A stretch of 64,000 nt of DNA from JADJLQ01 sp044227925 (GTDB taxonomy: Bacteria; Bacteroidota; Bacteroidia; Chitinophagales; Saprospiraceae), in the NCBI GenBank assembly GCA_044227925.1, contig JBGAVW010000008.1, positions 1 to 64,000 on the forward strand. The letters are read 5' to 3'. The notes beneath the pieces were generated by a model that made no database searches, was not told the origin of the DNA, and worked only from the letters and a program-made list of their open reading frames with translations. The translations under genes were made by a program, and so were the position numbers. Numbering within the stretch: the first letter of the stretch is position 1; every line of letters starts with the position of its first letter. Positions 32,966-42,050 of the stretch are shown here, piece by piece.

Positions 32966-35704
32966 ATGTATATTTTACAGGCTGAAACGTTGAGGTCAAT
33001 ACTATTAATTTTATTTGTTTTGTCTATTCCCATGCAGGATGCCATAGCTCAGGGTGTTTCTGAGAATATGCTGGTTTCTATTGAATGCCAGCAAAAAACC
33101 ATACCCGAAATACTGTCGTTAATAGAACCACAAATTAAAATGCCTTTTTTTTATTCAGTCGAGCGTATGACTACTAAAAAGTTAGACTTTAAAGTTAAAG
33201 AATTGAATTTGAGCGAAGCCTTACAAGAATTATTCTCCGGCACCTCTTTGGATTATATTATTTACCGTGAATCCGGGATTATAATTGGCGATGTTACAAT
33301 TGTCAGAAATGCGTATTCTGCAGATTATTATAAGACCTTGACTGTACCCATTGAAGATTTGACTTTACAATCATCAAACAAACCCATTATTATTGGAAAT
33401 AAAGAAAAACTGGCTTCCAACGGCAAAGTGATTTTATCAGGATCGGTATTACAGCAAAAAGACAAATCTCCCGTGATTGGGGCAACAATACGGATTCCAG
33501 GCTCTTCATATGGTACTGCCACGGATGAAAACGGTAAGTTTAGGATGGAAATACCGGCAGGATCACATAATTTATTGACACAATATATTGGCAACGCCGA
33601 TCTTTCCAGTTCCATTTTGGCATACAGTGACGGCGAGGTAAAATTGGTAATGGAAGCAGAAACCATTAATCTTAAAGAGGTAACCATAGGTACACAGGCA
33701 ATAGATGCCAATATCAAAGCTGCCCAGATCGGTGTCACGCAACTCAATTTAAAAACCCTGCGAAAACTTCCTGTATTTATGGGTGAAACAGATATTGTGA
33801 AAACATTGTTAACCACACCTGGTGTAAGTTCATTAGGTGAAGGTGCAACAGGATTCAATGTGAGAGGTGGTGAAGTAGATCAAAATCTGATTTTACAGGA
33901 CGAAGGACTAATTTTTAATTCATCTCATGCTTTGGGCTTTTTTAGTGCTTTTAATGCCGATCTTATACAAAGCGTAAATTTATATAAAAGTATTCTTCCG
34001 GCTTCATTTGGGGGGCGCCTTGCGTCTGCATTGGATATTGAAATGAGGGAAGGTGATTATACCAAATTTAAAATTAAATCCGGTATAGGATTGGTCAGTG
34101 GCAGGATTACCATTGAAGGTCCAATACAAAAAGACAAAACTTCCGTAATCCTTGGCATCCGGAGTTCATATTCGGACTGGTTACTCAAACAAGCCAAAAA
34201 TATTGAAGTTAAAAACAGTACAGCCTCTTTCTATGATGCCAATATCAGACTTAGTCATAAGTTTAATAATAAAAACTCACTGAGTGTCTCAGTTTATAAC
34301 TCCTATGACCGATTTGAATACAATAAGTCATTTGGATTTCAATACGGCACATTAAATATTCAATCGATTTATAAAAAAATATTTTCTTCTAAAGTTTACT
34401 CTAAATGGATCATTTCCAAAGGAAACTACAATAGCCAGCAAACAGACCTTACAGGTACAGATGCCTCCCGATTAAAAAACCAGGTAGATCAATGGCAATT
34501 TAAAAACAATATTACCATAAATCAACGTACAAATTTGCAATATCAGTTTGGATTCCAGACGATTTTGTATAAAATCTTACCTGGTGACCGTAGCCCATTC
34601 GCAAGTTATTCCAACGTTATTCCCAAAAGAATCGAAAATGAAAAAGGCCTGGAGTCAGCAGCTTACTTCAGCATGGATAAATCCTTTTCTGGTCTTCAGG
34701 TAAATGCTGGACTCAGAATCAGTCACTATGCATTTCTAGGTCCGAAATCCATTTTCCAATATTCAACAGGCTACCCTTATTCGACCAAACATATTTCTGA
34801 TACCATCCTGCTCCCATCCAATTCATTTATTAAATCCTATATCAACCTGGAGCCAAGGTTTTCACTCCGGTACTCTATAAATAGTACTTCATCTATTAAG
34901 TCCGGATATGCTCGCACAGTTCAATACGTTAATCAGATCTTCAATTCAGACTCCCCTACTCCTACCAGCCAATATCAATTAAGTACAGAATACATTCTTC
35001 CCACAAAGGCCCACAATATCAGCATTGGTTATTTTAAAAATTTTAAAGATAATCTCTGGGAAAGCTCGATTGAAATTTTTGGACGACATATGAGCAATGT
35101 ACTGGACTACAAAGATTTTGCTGATTTATATGTAAATGACCATATTGAGACCGAGTTGTTGAGAGGAACTGGCAGGGCATACGGAGCAGAGCTGAGTATA
35201 AAAAAGATTAAAGGAGAATTAAATGGATCTTTCGCTTACACTCTTTCAAAGACTGAGAGACAAATAAATGGTATCAGTAATTCCAGATGGTATCCGAGTA
35301 ATTTTGATAAACCACATCAAATAACTATGGTACTCAATCATCAGTACAATCAAAGACATAGCTTTTCTGTCAATTTTGTATACAATACCGGCCGCCCGAC
35401 CACGGCTCCTCAGGGATCATATCGTTCACTGTCAGGTGTTCCTATCCCGATCTATTCTTCACGCAATTGGTTGCGAATACCTGATTATCATCGCATGGAT
35501 TTGGCATACACTTTTGGTCATGGATATAAAAAAAGAAAAAAGATAAAGACCAGCTGGACAGTTTCTATTTACAATTTGTATGCAAGAAAAAATGCTTTTT
35601 CGGTCTATTTCACACAAACTCCATTTACTGGAGCACAGGCCAATAAACTGGCTGTGCTTGGTACAGTCTTCCCATCCATTACTTTAAATCTCGAAACCCG
35701 ATGA
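32966..35704 (+). CDS. STN-domain TonB-dependent outer membrane receptor
   Basis: The 912-residue receptor has, after a signal peptide (about residues 8-27), a Secretin/TonB short N-terminal (STN) domain (about 30-100), a CarboxypepD_reg-like domain (about 150-230, ATIRIPGSSYGTATDENGKF), a plug (about 255-365, GFNVRGGEVDQNLILQDE) and a 22-strand barrel to the end. STN domains usually signal to an anti-sigma factor, but none is adjacent. I prefer ATG 32966 to GTG 32960. The last four bases overlap the DUF4249 start (ATGA). Substrate is unknown. Confidence 0.88.
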   Translation: MYILQAETLRSILLILFVLSIPMQDAIAQGVSENMLVSIECQQKTIPEILSLIEPQIKMPFFYSVERMTTKKLDFKVKELNLSEALQELFSGTSLDYIIYRESGIIIGDVTIVRNAYSADYYKTLTVPIEDLTLQSSNKPIIIGNKEKLASNGKVILSGSVLQQKDKSPVIGATIRIPGSSYGTATDENGKFRMEIPAGSHNLLTQYIGNADLSSSILAYSDGEVKLVMEAETINLKEVTIGTQAIDANIKAAQIGVTQLNLKTLRKLPVFMGETDIVKTLLTTPGVSSLGEGATGFNVRGGEVDQNLILQDEGLIFNSSHALGFFSAFNADLIQSVNLYKSILPASFGGRLASALDIEMREGDYTKFKIKSGIGLVSGRITIEGPIQKDKTSVILGIRSSYSDWLLKQAKNIEVKNSTASFYDANIRLSHKFNNKNSLSVSVYNSYDRFEYNKSFGFQYGTLNIQSIYKKIFSSKVYSKWIISKGNYNSQQTDLTGTDASRLKNQVDQWQFKNNITINQRTNLQYQFGFQTILYKILPGDRSPFASYSNVIPKRIENEKGLESAAYFSMDKSFSGLQVNAGLRISHYAFLGPKSIFQYSTGYPYSTKHISDTILLPSNSFIKSYINLEPRFSLRYSINSTSSIKSGYARTVQYVNQIFNSDSPTPTSQYQLSTEYILPTKAHNISIGYFKNFKDNLWESSIEIFGRHMSNVLDYKDFADLYVNDHIETELLRGTGRAYGAELSIKKIKGELNGSFAYTLSKTERQINGISNSRWYPSNFDKPHQITMVLNHQYNQRHSFSVNFVYNTGRPTTAPQGSYRSLSGVPIPIYSSRNWLRIPDYHRMDLAYTFGHGYKKRKKIKTSWTVSIYNLYARKNAFSVYFTQTPFTGAQANKLAVLGTVFPSITLNLETR

Positions 35705-36765
35705 AAATCAGTTTTCTGATAACTTGTGTCTGTCTTATGATTTTGCTCTCCTGCATTGATAAGATTGAATTAAAAAATCATGAATTCAGTACCAAGGCTT
35801 TGGTAATCCAGGGCAAATTGGTAAAAGGAACCCTGAATTCACATATTACAGCAACTATACAGAGATTGGGTGAATATGGTACCAATGAAAGGGAAGCCTA
35901 TATCACCAGCGCAAAAGTCAGTATACTGGATGAAAATAATAATTCATTAGAATTGATTTCTGCCCCGCGATCTACGGGTTATGAATTGATCATCTCTGCA
36001 ACTAATCCTACTTTAAAAATTGAAATAGGAAAAAGTTACAAATTGAGAGTAATAATGCCCGACGGCAAAGTTTACCTTTCAAATCCCGAGGCTATATATC
36101 CGGTGCCAAAACCCGATAAAATTTGGAATGAAACTGCAATTCAAAAGTTTCAAGACAATAAAGGTGTGGTACAGACCCGCCAAATTATCCGATTCAGAAT
36201 TTCCACATCCGTTACACCGACCATGAGCCTCGACAAAAGCAAATTGAAATGGGAATCCTCCATTGTTTACAAAATTACAGATGATGTCTTACGTGTATGT
36301 TACAGCAATGAACCTCAACAACCAGAAAAAATAAACATAGTAGATCCAACCCGTGACAATACCACCAGGTTAGATTCAATAATAGCACTGGAGACTGCTT
36401 TGGATTATCGGTTTGCAGAAGCCAGTTATATTAATGTTCTTCTCGAATCATTGAGTACAGAAGCATACGAATATTGGAATCAGGTAAAGCTACTTGCCGA
36501 AAGGAGTGGAAATATGTTTGAGCCACCGGCTGCAACCATTCGGACAAACTTCAAAAATCCAAATGTTGAAAGTGAAAAAGTATTCGGTTATTTCTATGCC
36601 ACAGTACAGGATACACTACGGTTAAAGATAGACTCTACCACAGTGGGGAAAATAAGAACATATTGTCCGCAGCCTCCTACCGACAGAATAGGCCTTACTA
36701 TTTGCAACAACTGTCTGCTCATTGGCAGTACTGCAAGTACCACTAAACCGTATTATTGGAAATGA
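35701..36765 (+). CDS. DUF4249 lipoprotein
   Basis: The 354-residue protein has a lipoprotein signal (LLSC lipobox, Cys about 18) and the DUF4249 pattern: LVIQGKLVKGTLNSHITATIQR near the start, YITSAKVSILDENN, and a Cys-containing C-terminal block (YCPQPPTDRIGLTICNNCL). DUF4249 proteins sit downstream of STN/TonB receptors in Bacteroidota and are likely surface partners of the barrel. The start overlaps the receptor gene and the end overlaps the next gene, both by 4 bp. Confidence 0.85.
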   Translation: MKISFLITCVCLMILLSCIDKIELKNHEFSTKALVIQGKLVKGTLNSHITATIQRLGEYGTNEREAYITSAKVSILDENNNSLELISAPRSTGYELIISATNPTLKIEIGKSYKLRVIMPDGKVYLSNPEAIYPVPKPDKIWNETAIQKFQDNKGVVQTRQIIRFRISTSVTPTMSLDKSKLKWESSIVYKITDDVLRVCYSNEPQQPEKINIVDPTRDNTTRLDSIIALETALDYRFAEASYINVLLESLSTEAYEYWNQVKLLAERSGNMFEPPAATIRTNFKNPNVESEKVFGYFYATVQDTLRLKIDSTTVGKIRTYCPQPPTDRIGLTICNNCLLIGSTASTTKPYYWK

Positions 36766-38384
36766 TCAGCAAACTTATATTCTATTTGGCCTTGGTACTG
36801 CTGACTTTTACCAGTGGATTAAGTCAAAGCGAAAGCACCATACTACATACTGATAAAGAATTTTATGTTACTGGTGAGACCATTTGGTATAAGTTATACT
36901 TACCTCATGCGCCGGCAGGAAAAGAAGCCGCTATCAAAGCCATTTTGTTGGATCAAAGCGGCAGGATTATCCAAAGCTACTTTTGCAGTACACATGGGGC
37001 AGCCTTCATATATGGCCAGTTCGAAATACCGTTTGATTTGGCGACAGGTTGGTATCAATTGGTATTTTCAAATTTTGACCCAAAATCAAGATTAGAAAAT
37101 TTATTAATCGGGACATACATTCCAATATATAATGATCTCCTTCCCTTTCCACCTCTTAATACCAGTAGCCTGGTTAATAATTCGGATGTACCTAATTCAG
37201 GTATTAGCTTAAACATCAATCTCTCACAGGAGAAAATCAGGCCCCGACAAGAAATGGAAATTGAATTGATTTTAACTGATTCCTCAACAATGCCAATATC
37301 CGGCAATGCTTCCATAACCATTTTAGATAAGAATTTGAATACTGTTTTTGAAACTCTCCATACATCCCACATTGGAGTCAATGATGCCGGCATTTCCTAC
37401 CATAATGTGTTTAATTTTGATTTTGAAACTTCTGCGCGGGAAAAAAACAACAGGGAGTATATTGGTATATTTTTAAAGGAGTCCTTCAAGTTCAGATATG
37501 TTTCTTCGTTGAATAATAATTTTACATTGGTCCTTGATCCATTTGCCGGAGAAAAAGAATCTCAGCAATTTTTCATTTCAGATTTTAATAAACCCATATC
37601 CAAAACCTGTTTGTCATTAGGGCCTCTCGCGTCTGTATTACCTTTCAATCCGCAAATCCAACAATATCTCGAATGGAGCCGAACAAGAAAAAAGACATTA
37701 TCGATATTTCCCGCCCCAGGTCCACCGATGATCAAGGCTATATCTAAATCAGAATTGAAGGATATGCCTACCCCTGATCGGAGCATTGAAGTATCCAAAT
37801 ACGATGAATTTGAAGATGTATTTTCATTTTTCAAAGAATTGAATACACCATTAAAATTTAAACTAGATAAAAATAAAAGAATAATAGCCTCTGTATATAA
37901 TACCGAAATATCAACAGAACTTGAAGGTAAGCCTGTTTTTATCATTGATGGAAGGGTCACTGACCGGGCTGATTGGATTGCCCGATTGCCAATGGCTACA
38001 ATAAAAAAAGTTGATATTTTTTATAATACCAAAATTTTGCTTAATTATTTTGGTATGATTGGTAGAAGTGGAATGATCATAATACAGACCAAAACCAATT
38101 TAAATATGCCCGATTCTATTGCCCATTTTGAGAACAAATTAAATGGGTACATCCCTATGAAAGGAAGTTATGAGATAAAAAAAGAACAAATTGAATCGCG
38201 CCACACTCCTCTTTTTAAACCTCTTGTATATTGGAATGCCAATATAGAACTTGACAAAAAAGGCAGGGCAAGTATAAAATTTTTCCACTCCGATGATATT
38301 GGTGATTTTATAGTAAAAGTGGTGGCTATGGATAACAATGGAAATATAACCAGTTCAAATTCAAAATATAAGGTCACTCCATAG
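36762..38384 (+). CDS. Macroglobulin-like secreted protein with a barrel-less TonB plug-like domain
   Basis: The 540-residue protein has a signal peptide (residues 1-20) and an N-terminal MG-type beta-sandwich region resembling alpha-2-macroglobulin domains (TDKEFYVTGETIWYKLYLP). Residues about 385-447 read like a TonB plug (GKPVFIIDGRVTDRADW, then a GRSGMIIIQTKT end). No 22-strand barrel follows; only about 90 residues of beta-rich sequence ending FIVKVVAMDNNGNITSSN. ATG 36762 overlaps the DUF4249 stop (ATGA); the upstream TTG 36756 is less likely. Third gene of the receptor operon, possibly a surface accessory of the receptor. Confidence 0.7.
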   Translation: MISKLIFYLALVLLTFTSGLSQSESTILHTDKEFYVTGETIWYKLYLPHAPAGKEAAIKAILLDQSGRIIQSYFCSTHGAAFIYGQFEIPFDLATGWYQLVFSNFDPKSRLENLLIGTYIPIYNDLLPFPPLNTSSLVNNSDVPNSGISLNINLSQEKIRPRQEMEIELILTDSSTMPISGNASITILDKNLNTVFETLHTSHIGVNDAGISYHNVFNFDFETSAREKNNREYIGIFLKESFKFRYVSSLNNNFTLVLDPFAGEKESQQFFISDFNKPISKTCLSLGPLASVLPFNPQIQQYLEWSRTRKKTLSIFPAPGPPMIKAISKSELKDMPTPDRSIEVSKYDEFEDVFSFFKELNTPLKFKLDKNKRIIASVYNTEISTELEGKPVFIIDGRVTDRADWIARLPMATIKKVDIFYNTKILLNYFGMIGRSGMIIIQTKTNLNMPDSIAHFENKLNGYIPMKGSYEIKKEQIESRHTPLFKPLVYWNANIELDKKGRASIKFFHSDDIGDFIVKVVAMDNNGNITSSNSKYKVTP

Positions 38385-38480
38385 TCTTAGAATTTGCATT
38401 ACCTATGTTAATAATATCCTAAGGAGAATTATTTACTGCATTTCTCAAAAAATAAATCACGTTGGCCACTAAAATAGCCA

Positions 38481-38632
38481 TACCTTTGCCCTACGATCAG
38501 AGCATTATAGGCAATCCAGATTACAGGAATCGTTTATTTCTTACATCCATTTGCAATACAACTATACTTATTTTTTGACTGCTTCCCTGAATCTCTTGCT
38601 CGTTTTTTTTTAATTTTTTAATTTTTTTCTTT
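38481..38632 (+). promoter_or_regulatory. Candidate promoter and long 5' leader of the RRM gene
   Basis: TACCTTTG at 38481-38488 matches TAnnTTTG, with a TTG at 38462-38464, 16 bp upstream (short spacing). Transcription would start near 38492, giving a leader of about 140 nt that ends in a strongly T-rich, low-structure stretch before the ATG. No other gene is visible in 38385-38632. Confidence 0.45.
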
Positions 38633-38944
38633 ATGAAAATTTATGTTTCAAATTTAGGGTTTGATGTCAATGACTCTGCTCTGAATGATCTTTTTACTGC
38701 TCATGGAGCAGTTGTTTCTGCTAAAGTAATTTTAGACAGAGAAACCGGTAGGTCTCGTGGATTCGGTTTTGTAGAAATGTCAGATGATGAATCAGGCAAA
38801 AATGCAATTCGATTGTTAAACAATCAGGATATCAATGGAAGGCCGATATCAGTATCAATAGCCAAAGACAAATCTCAACTAGGCAGCAGCACTTCGTTTA
38901 ATCGGGGTGGAAATACCGGTGGTGGATTTAAGAAAAGATGGTAA
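38633..38944 (+). CDS. RRM-domain RNA-binding protein
   Basis: The 103-residue protein is a single RNA recognition motif with RNP2 IYVSNL (residues 2-7) and RNP1 RGFGFVEM (about 43-50), followed by a short Gly-rich, basic tail (RGGNTGGGFKKRW). It resembles the small Bacteroidota and cyanobacterial RBPs that act in cold response and RNA metabolism; an RNA-chaperone-like role is inferred. It has its own terminator 27 bp downstream. Confidence 0.92.
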   Translation: MKIYVSNLGFDVNDSALNDLFTAHGAVVSAKVILDRETGRSRGFGFVEMSDDESGKNAIRLLNNQDINGRPISVSIAKDKSQLGSSTSFNRGGNTGGGFKKRW

Positions 38945-38970
38945 TAGCGATTTAGAAAATACCGATATAA

Positions 38971-39008
38971 AAAGACCATTCATGTCCTGTACAGAATGGT
39001 CTTTTATT
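38971..39008. terminator. Bidirectional terminator between RRM and hpt genes
   Basis: An 11-bp perfect stem AAAGACCATTC / GAATGGTCTTT (38971-38981, 38994-39004) with a 12-nt loop carries T-rich flanks on both strands. It lies between the convergent RRM and hpt genes and overlaps the last bases of hpt. Confidence 0.8.
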
Positions 39009-39543
39009 TTAATTTATAAATATCCCTTAGATTTCTGCCTAATCCATCGTAATCAAGGCCATAGCCGACAACAAATTCTTTTGGAATTTTGAAACAATAA
39101 TGGTCAAGCTGAACATCTACTTCCAATGCTTCTTCCTTATATAATAATGCGGTGACAAAAACCGATTTGGGTTCGTATGATTTCAGTACGGGCACAAATC
39201 GATGAAGTGTCTGCCCGGTATCTACAATGTCTTCTACCACAATCACGTGTTTATTTATCCATTTATGTGAAAGTTCTGATTCCATTTTTACTACACCTGT
39301 AGTTTTCAGACCCTGGTAAGATTCTATCCGGATAAACTGAACTGTACAAGGAAATTCCAATGCCCTCAACAAATCGGCCATAAACATAAATGACCCATTT
39401 AAAATGCCCAGTACCAAAGGAGGTTCATCAATATCCTCAAATTTTTTATTTAACAAAGCAGCCAGTTCATTGACCTTGTTTTCTATGGATTCTTTAGTTA
39501 TAAATGGTACAAAGGCATGACCGTGTATTTGCTTTTCACTCAT
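39004..39543 (-). CDS. hpt: Hypoxanthine phosphoribosyltransferase
   Basis: The 179-residue purine PRTase salvages hypoxanthine/guanine to the nucleotide. It carries LGILNGSFMFMADLLRAL (early loop) and the PRPP-binding motif VVVEDIVDTGQTL (about residues 95-107). Length fits the Hpt family (about 175-180). It starts 2 bp after the M28 peptidase gene, so the two share a transcript. Confidence 0.92.
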   Translation of the reverse strand: MSEKQIHGHAFVPFITKESIENKVNELAALLNKKFEDIDEPPLVLGILNGSFMFMADLLRALEFPCTVQFIRIESYQGLKTTGVVKMESELSHKWINKHVIVVEDIVDTGQTLHRFVPVLKSYEPKSVFVTALLYKEEALEVDVQLDHYCFKIPKEFVVGYGLDYDGLGRNLRDIYKLK

Positions 39544-39545
39544 AA

Positions 39546-40961
39546 TTACAATCCATATTTGTCTATTAAGAATACCAGCGAAGTCATTGCAGCCGCACCA
39601 AGCAGTAATTCTCTTTTGTTTACGGCATCAAACTTGTCTATAGCAGTGTGATGGTAATCAAAATACCGCTGGCTGTCAGGTTGTAAATTACTAAGTAATC
39701 CTTTTTGGCTCCGAAGTGGTCCAATATCAGCACCTCCTCCACTTGGGTAGAGTCTAAGATCATAAGGTTCTAATAAGGTTGCCCAGGTATTTACCTTTTT
39801 AAAATAGGTTTCAAAAACTTCTTTGTCTGCAGAAAAACCAAACCCTTTCGGTATAAATCCACCACTGTCTGATTCCAGCGCAAAAATGTGCTTTTCTTTT
39901 TTCATATTGGAGGCATTGGCATAGGCTGTACCTCCAGCCAAGCCATTTTCTTCATTTTGAAACATCACAGCTCTTACCGTACGCAATGGCTTGTAGCCCA
40001 GTTTTTTAAATTGATACAAAATTTCTATGCTTTGAACACAGCCGGCGCCATCATCGTGTGCCCCTTCACCAACATCCCACGAATCCAAATGACCACCTGC
40101 TACAATACATTCATTTGGAAATCGGGTCCCTTTGATTTCTCCTATTACATTATAACTCCATTTTTCGGGCAACATTTTACATTCATTTCTAATGTACAGG
40201 TTTACCTTCCCTTTTTTCAATTCCCTACTCAGCAATTCCGCAGCATTTGTACTTATAGCCAATGCAGGTATTTGTTTCTCGCCTGCTTGAAAGTTGGTAG
40301 CCCCGGTATGAGGGTGGTCATCAAGGTTGGTGGTCATACTACGAACTATGGCGCCTATAGCACCATACTTAGATGCCATGGCAGGCCCCCTTCCTCTTTG
40401 GTCCACTGCGCCCCCATACGCTGCAAAGGTGCGCAGCTGGGTCACATCCATAGGCCTATTAAAAAAGACTATTTTACCAGGCAATATTGATTTCAGTTTT
40501 TCAAGGGTATCAAGTGAAAACACTTCTATTACTTCACCGGTAATACCGATTGGACCGGTACCTGTACTGTTTCCAAGAGAAAGAGCATTCAATTCCTGGT
40601 CACCAATAAATGGAGAATTAATGATCTTAACTTGTTCTTTATTTCCTCTCACCCAATGCGGCACTTTGCAGGGTTGCAAATAAACGGTATCCAATCCGAG
40701 GCTGTCCATTATTTGCTTGGTAATTTCTATTGCTGCCATACTTGAAGGTGATCCTGCCAGTCTGCCCGGGGCTTTGCTGGTAAGGGTTCGAAGCCATTCG
40801 TATGACTGACCACTTCTTAATGTATTATCATGTATGGATTTGATCATCCAGGCATCGTCCATCATGGTTTGTCCTAGTAAGTCAGTAGGAAATATTAAGA
40901 TTTTGAAAATGACAAAGCATAAGCTTAATTTGATTATTTGATTTAGCATATTCGACTTCAT
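39546..40961 (-). CDS. Secreted M28-family zinc peptidase
   Basis: The 471-residue protein has a signal peptide (about residues 1-30), a PA-like insert (about 130-260) and an M28 aminopeptidase domain: the metal ligands in GGHLDSWDVGEGAHDDGAG, the catalytic EE in FQNEENGLAGG, further Asp/His ligands in ESDSGGFIPKGFG, and a late YHHTAIDKFD. It probably cleaves peptides or N-terminal residues in the periplasm or outside the cell. First gene of a two-gene unit with hpt. Confidence 0.9.
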   Translation of the reverse strand: MKSNMLNQIIKLSLCFVIFKILIFPTDLLGQTMMDDAWMIKSIHDNTLRSGQSYEWLRTLTSKAPGRLAGSPSSMAAIEITKQIMDSLGLDTVYLQPCKVPHWVRGNKEQVKIINSPFIGDQELNALSLGNSTGTGPIGITGEVIEVFSLDTLEKLKSILPGKIVFFNRPMDVTQLRTFAAYGGAVDQRGRGPAMASKYGAIGAIVRSMTTNLDDHPHTGATNFQAGEKQIPALAISTNAAELLSRELKKGKVNLYIRNECKMLPEKWSYNVIGEIKGTRFPNECIVAGGHLDSWDVGEGAHDDGAGCVQSIEILYQFKKLGYKPLRTVRAVMFQNEENGLAGGTAYANASNMKKEKHIFALESDSGGFIPKGFGFSADKEVFETYFKKVNTWATLLEPYDLRLYPSGGGADIGPLRSQKGLLSNLQPDSQRYFDYHHTAIDKFDAVNKRELLLGAAAMTSLVFLIDKYGL

Positions 40962-41041
40962 TTTAAGATACTTTTACAGCGTCAAGATATTGAAGAAATA
41001 TCTGATTTAATAGATTAATTTGGTTTCATTTGGTTAGGGTC

Positions 41042-41077
41042 GAGGTAATGTAAGCAATTACATTACCTCCTTTTTTT
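41042..41077 (+). terminator. Strong orphan terminator upstream of the sigma factor gene
   Basis: A perfect 12-bp stem GAGGTAATGTAA / TTACATTACCTC (41042-41053, 41058-41069) with a GCAA tetraloop is followed, after one C, by seven T. No plus-strand gene ends just upstream: the previous gene is on the minus strand. A TTAATTTG (41015-41022) with a TTG at 40990-40992 could start a transcript near 41026, ending about 52 nt later. Confidence 0.8.
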
Positions 41078-41169
41078 AGGTAAACCACTGGATTTCAGCT
41101 TGCTTTGTTTCAATCTCTTTATGGTAAAGTGACTTTTCCGTATCTTTTCGTCTAATTTATCAAATCCTT

Positions 41170-41781
41170 ATGTGGCTGATTATAAAATTTTTAGAAGCTC
41201 TCTTTGGGAAGTTTACGCGTAAGGATTCGCATACGTTAGCAGATGAAGCTTTGGTAGCACAGTATCTGAACACACAGGATGATTTTTTGTTTTCAATACT
41301 GTACAATAGGTATTCATCTAAAATATATGCAAAATGTGTATCTATGTTAAAGAATATGGAAGTAGCGCAAGACAGCACCCATGATATTTTTATTAAAGTT
41401 TTGACCAATATTTCAAAGTTTAACCAGGAGTCAAAATTTTCAACATGGCTTTTTTCAATTACGTATAACCATTGCATAGACCAGATCAGAAAAAACAAAA
41501 AAAACCTATTTGCCAATGTAGAAGTTGAAAAACTGGACCAGGAGGAAGAAATAAGTGATGTATTCCTTATGGAAACCAATTTATTAAGACTAAAACATGT
41601 TTTGACCAAGATGGATGACGACGAAAAGACATTGTTATTAATGAAATACCAGGACGATATGTCTATCAAAGAAATCGGGGATATATTGGGAAAGGAGGAA
41701 AGTGCCACCAAAATGAGGATCAAAAGAGCTAAGCATAGGTTTAAATTAATATACGACGATATTTATAAAAAAGAAGATTAA
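41170..41781 (+). CDS. ECF-family RNA polymerase sigma factor
   Basis: The 203-residue protein has region 2 (about residues 35-105; LFSILYNRYSSKIYA, QDSTHDIFIKVL, FSTWLFSITYNHCIDQIRKN) and region 4 (about 140-195; MSIKEIGDILGKEESATKMRIKRAKHR). It is an extracytoplasmic-function sigma factor. No anti-sigma factor lies next to it: the following gene encodes a 75-residue soluble protein, which may be a modulator. The gene is preceded 93 bp upstream by an orphan terminator. Confidence 0.9.
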   Translation: MWLIIKFLEALFGKFTRKDSHTLADEALVAQYLNTQDDFLFSILYNRYSSKIYAKCVSMLKNMEVAQDSTHDIFIKVLTNISKFNQESKFSTWLFSITYNHCIDQIRKNKKNLFANVEVEKLDQEEEISDVFLMETNLLRLKHVLTKMDDDEKTLLLMKYQDDMSIKEIGDILGKEESATKMRIKRAKHRFKLIYDDIYKKED

Positions 41782-41804
41782 CAGGAGCTATAAACAATAT
41801 TAGT

Positions 41805-42032
41805 ATGGAAATAAATAATTTCAAAGAACTTGAACGGCAAGAGATTGCTGAACTTGGTAAACCACCTGAAACCATACGGCAAAAAATAGCGCATAATATA
41901 GGACTCTTCCGATTCATTGGCGATCTGGTCGAGCTCTATCTACCGAATGCAGGTAAATCCATTATAGGCATGACTACCGGAGATTCAAAGAAAGAGCCGG
42001 TTAAATATCCAAATCAGGATCCCAATATATAA
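41805..42032 (+). CDS. Small hypothetical protein after the sigma factor
   Basis: The 75-residue protein begins MEINNFKELERQEIAELG and contains GLFRFIGDLVELYLPNAGKSI, a possible amphipathic helix, and a hydrophilic Pro-rich tail. There is no signal peptide or true membrane segment. It lies 23 bp after the sigma gene and 18 bp before the channel gene, consistent with one transcript. I do not recognise a family with a known function. Confidence 0.7.
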   Translation: MEINNFKELERQEIAELGKPPETIRQKIAHNIGLFRFIGDLVELYLPNAGKSIIGMTTGDSKKEPVKYPNQDPNI

Positions 42033-42050
42033 TCACAAATCATTATTGCT

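Noticed and set aside
33328..33858. 176-residue frame antisense to the TonB receptor gene
   Set aside because: Shadow of the STN/plug coding region; low-complexity composition and no domain.
39888..40683. Two plus-strand frames (200 and 118 residues) opposite the M28 peptidase
   Set aside because: They overlap each other and the intact M28 motifs on the other strand.
41160..41723. 187-residue frame antisense to the ECF sigma gene
   Set aside because: It overlaps a gene with clear sigma region 2 and 4 motifs almost completely; the antisense protein has no recognisable domain.
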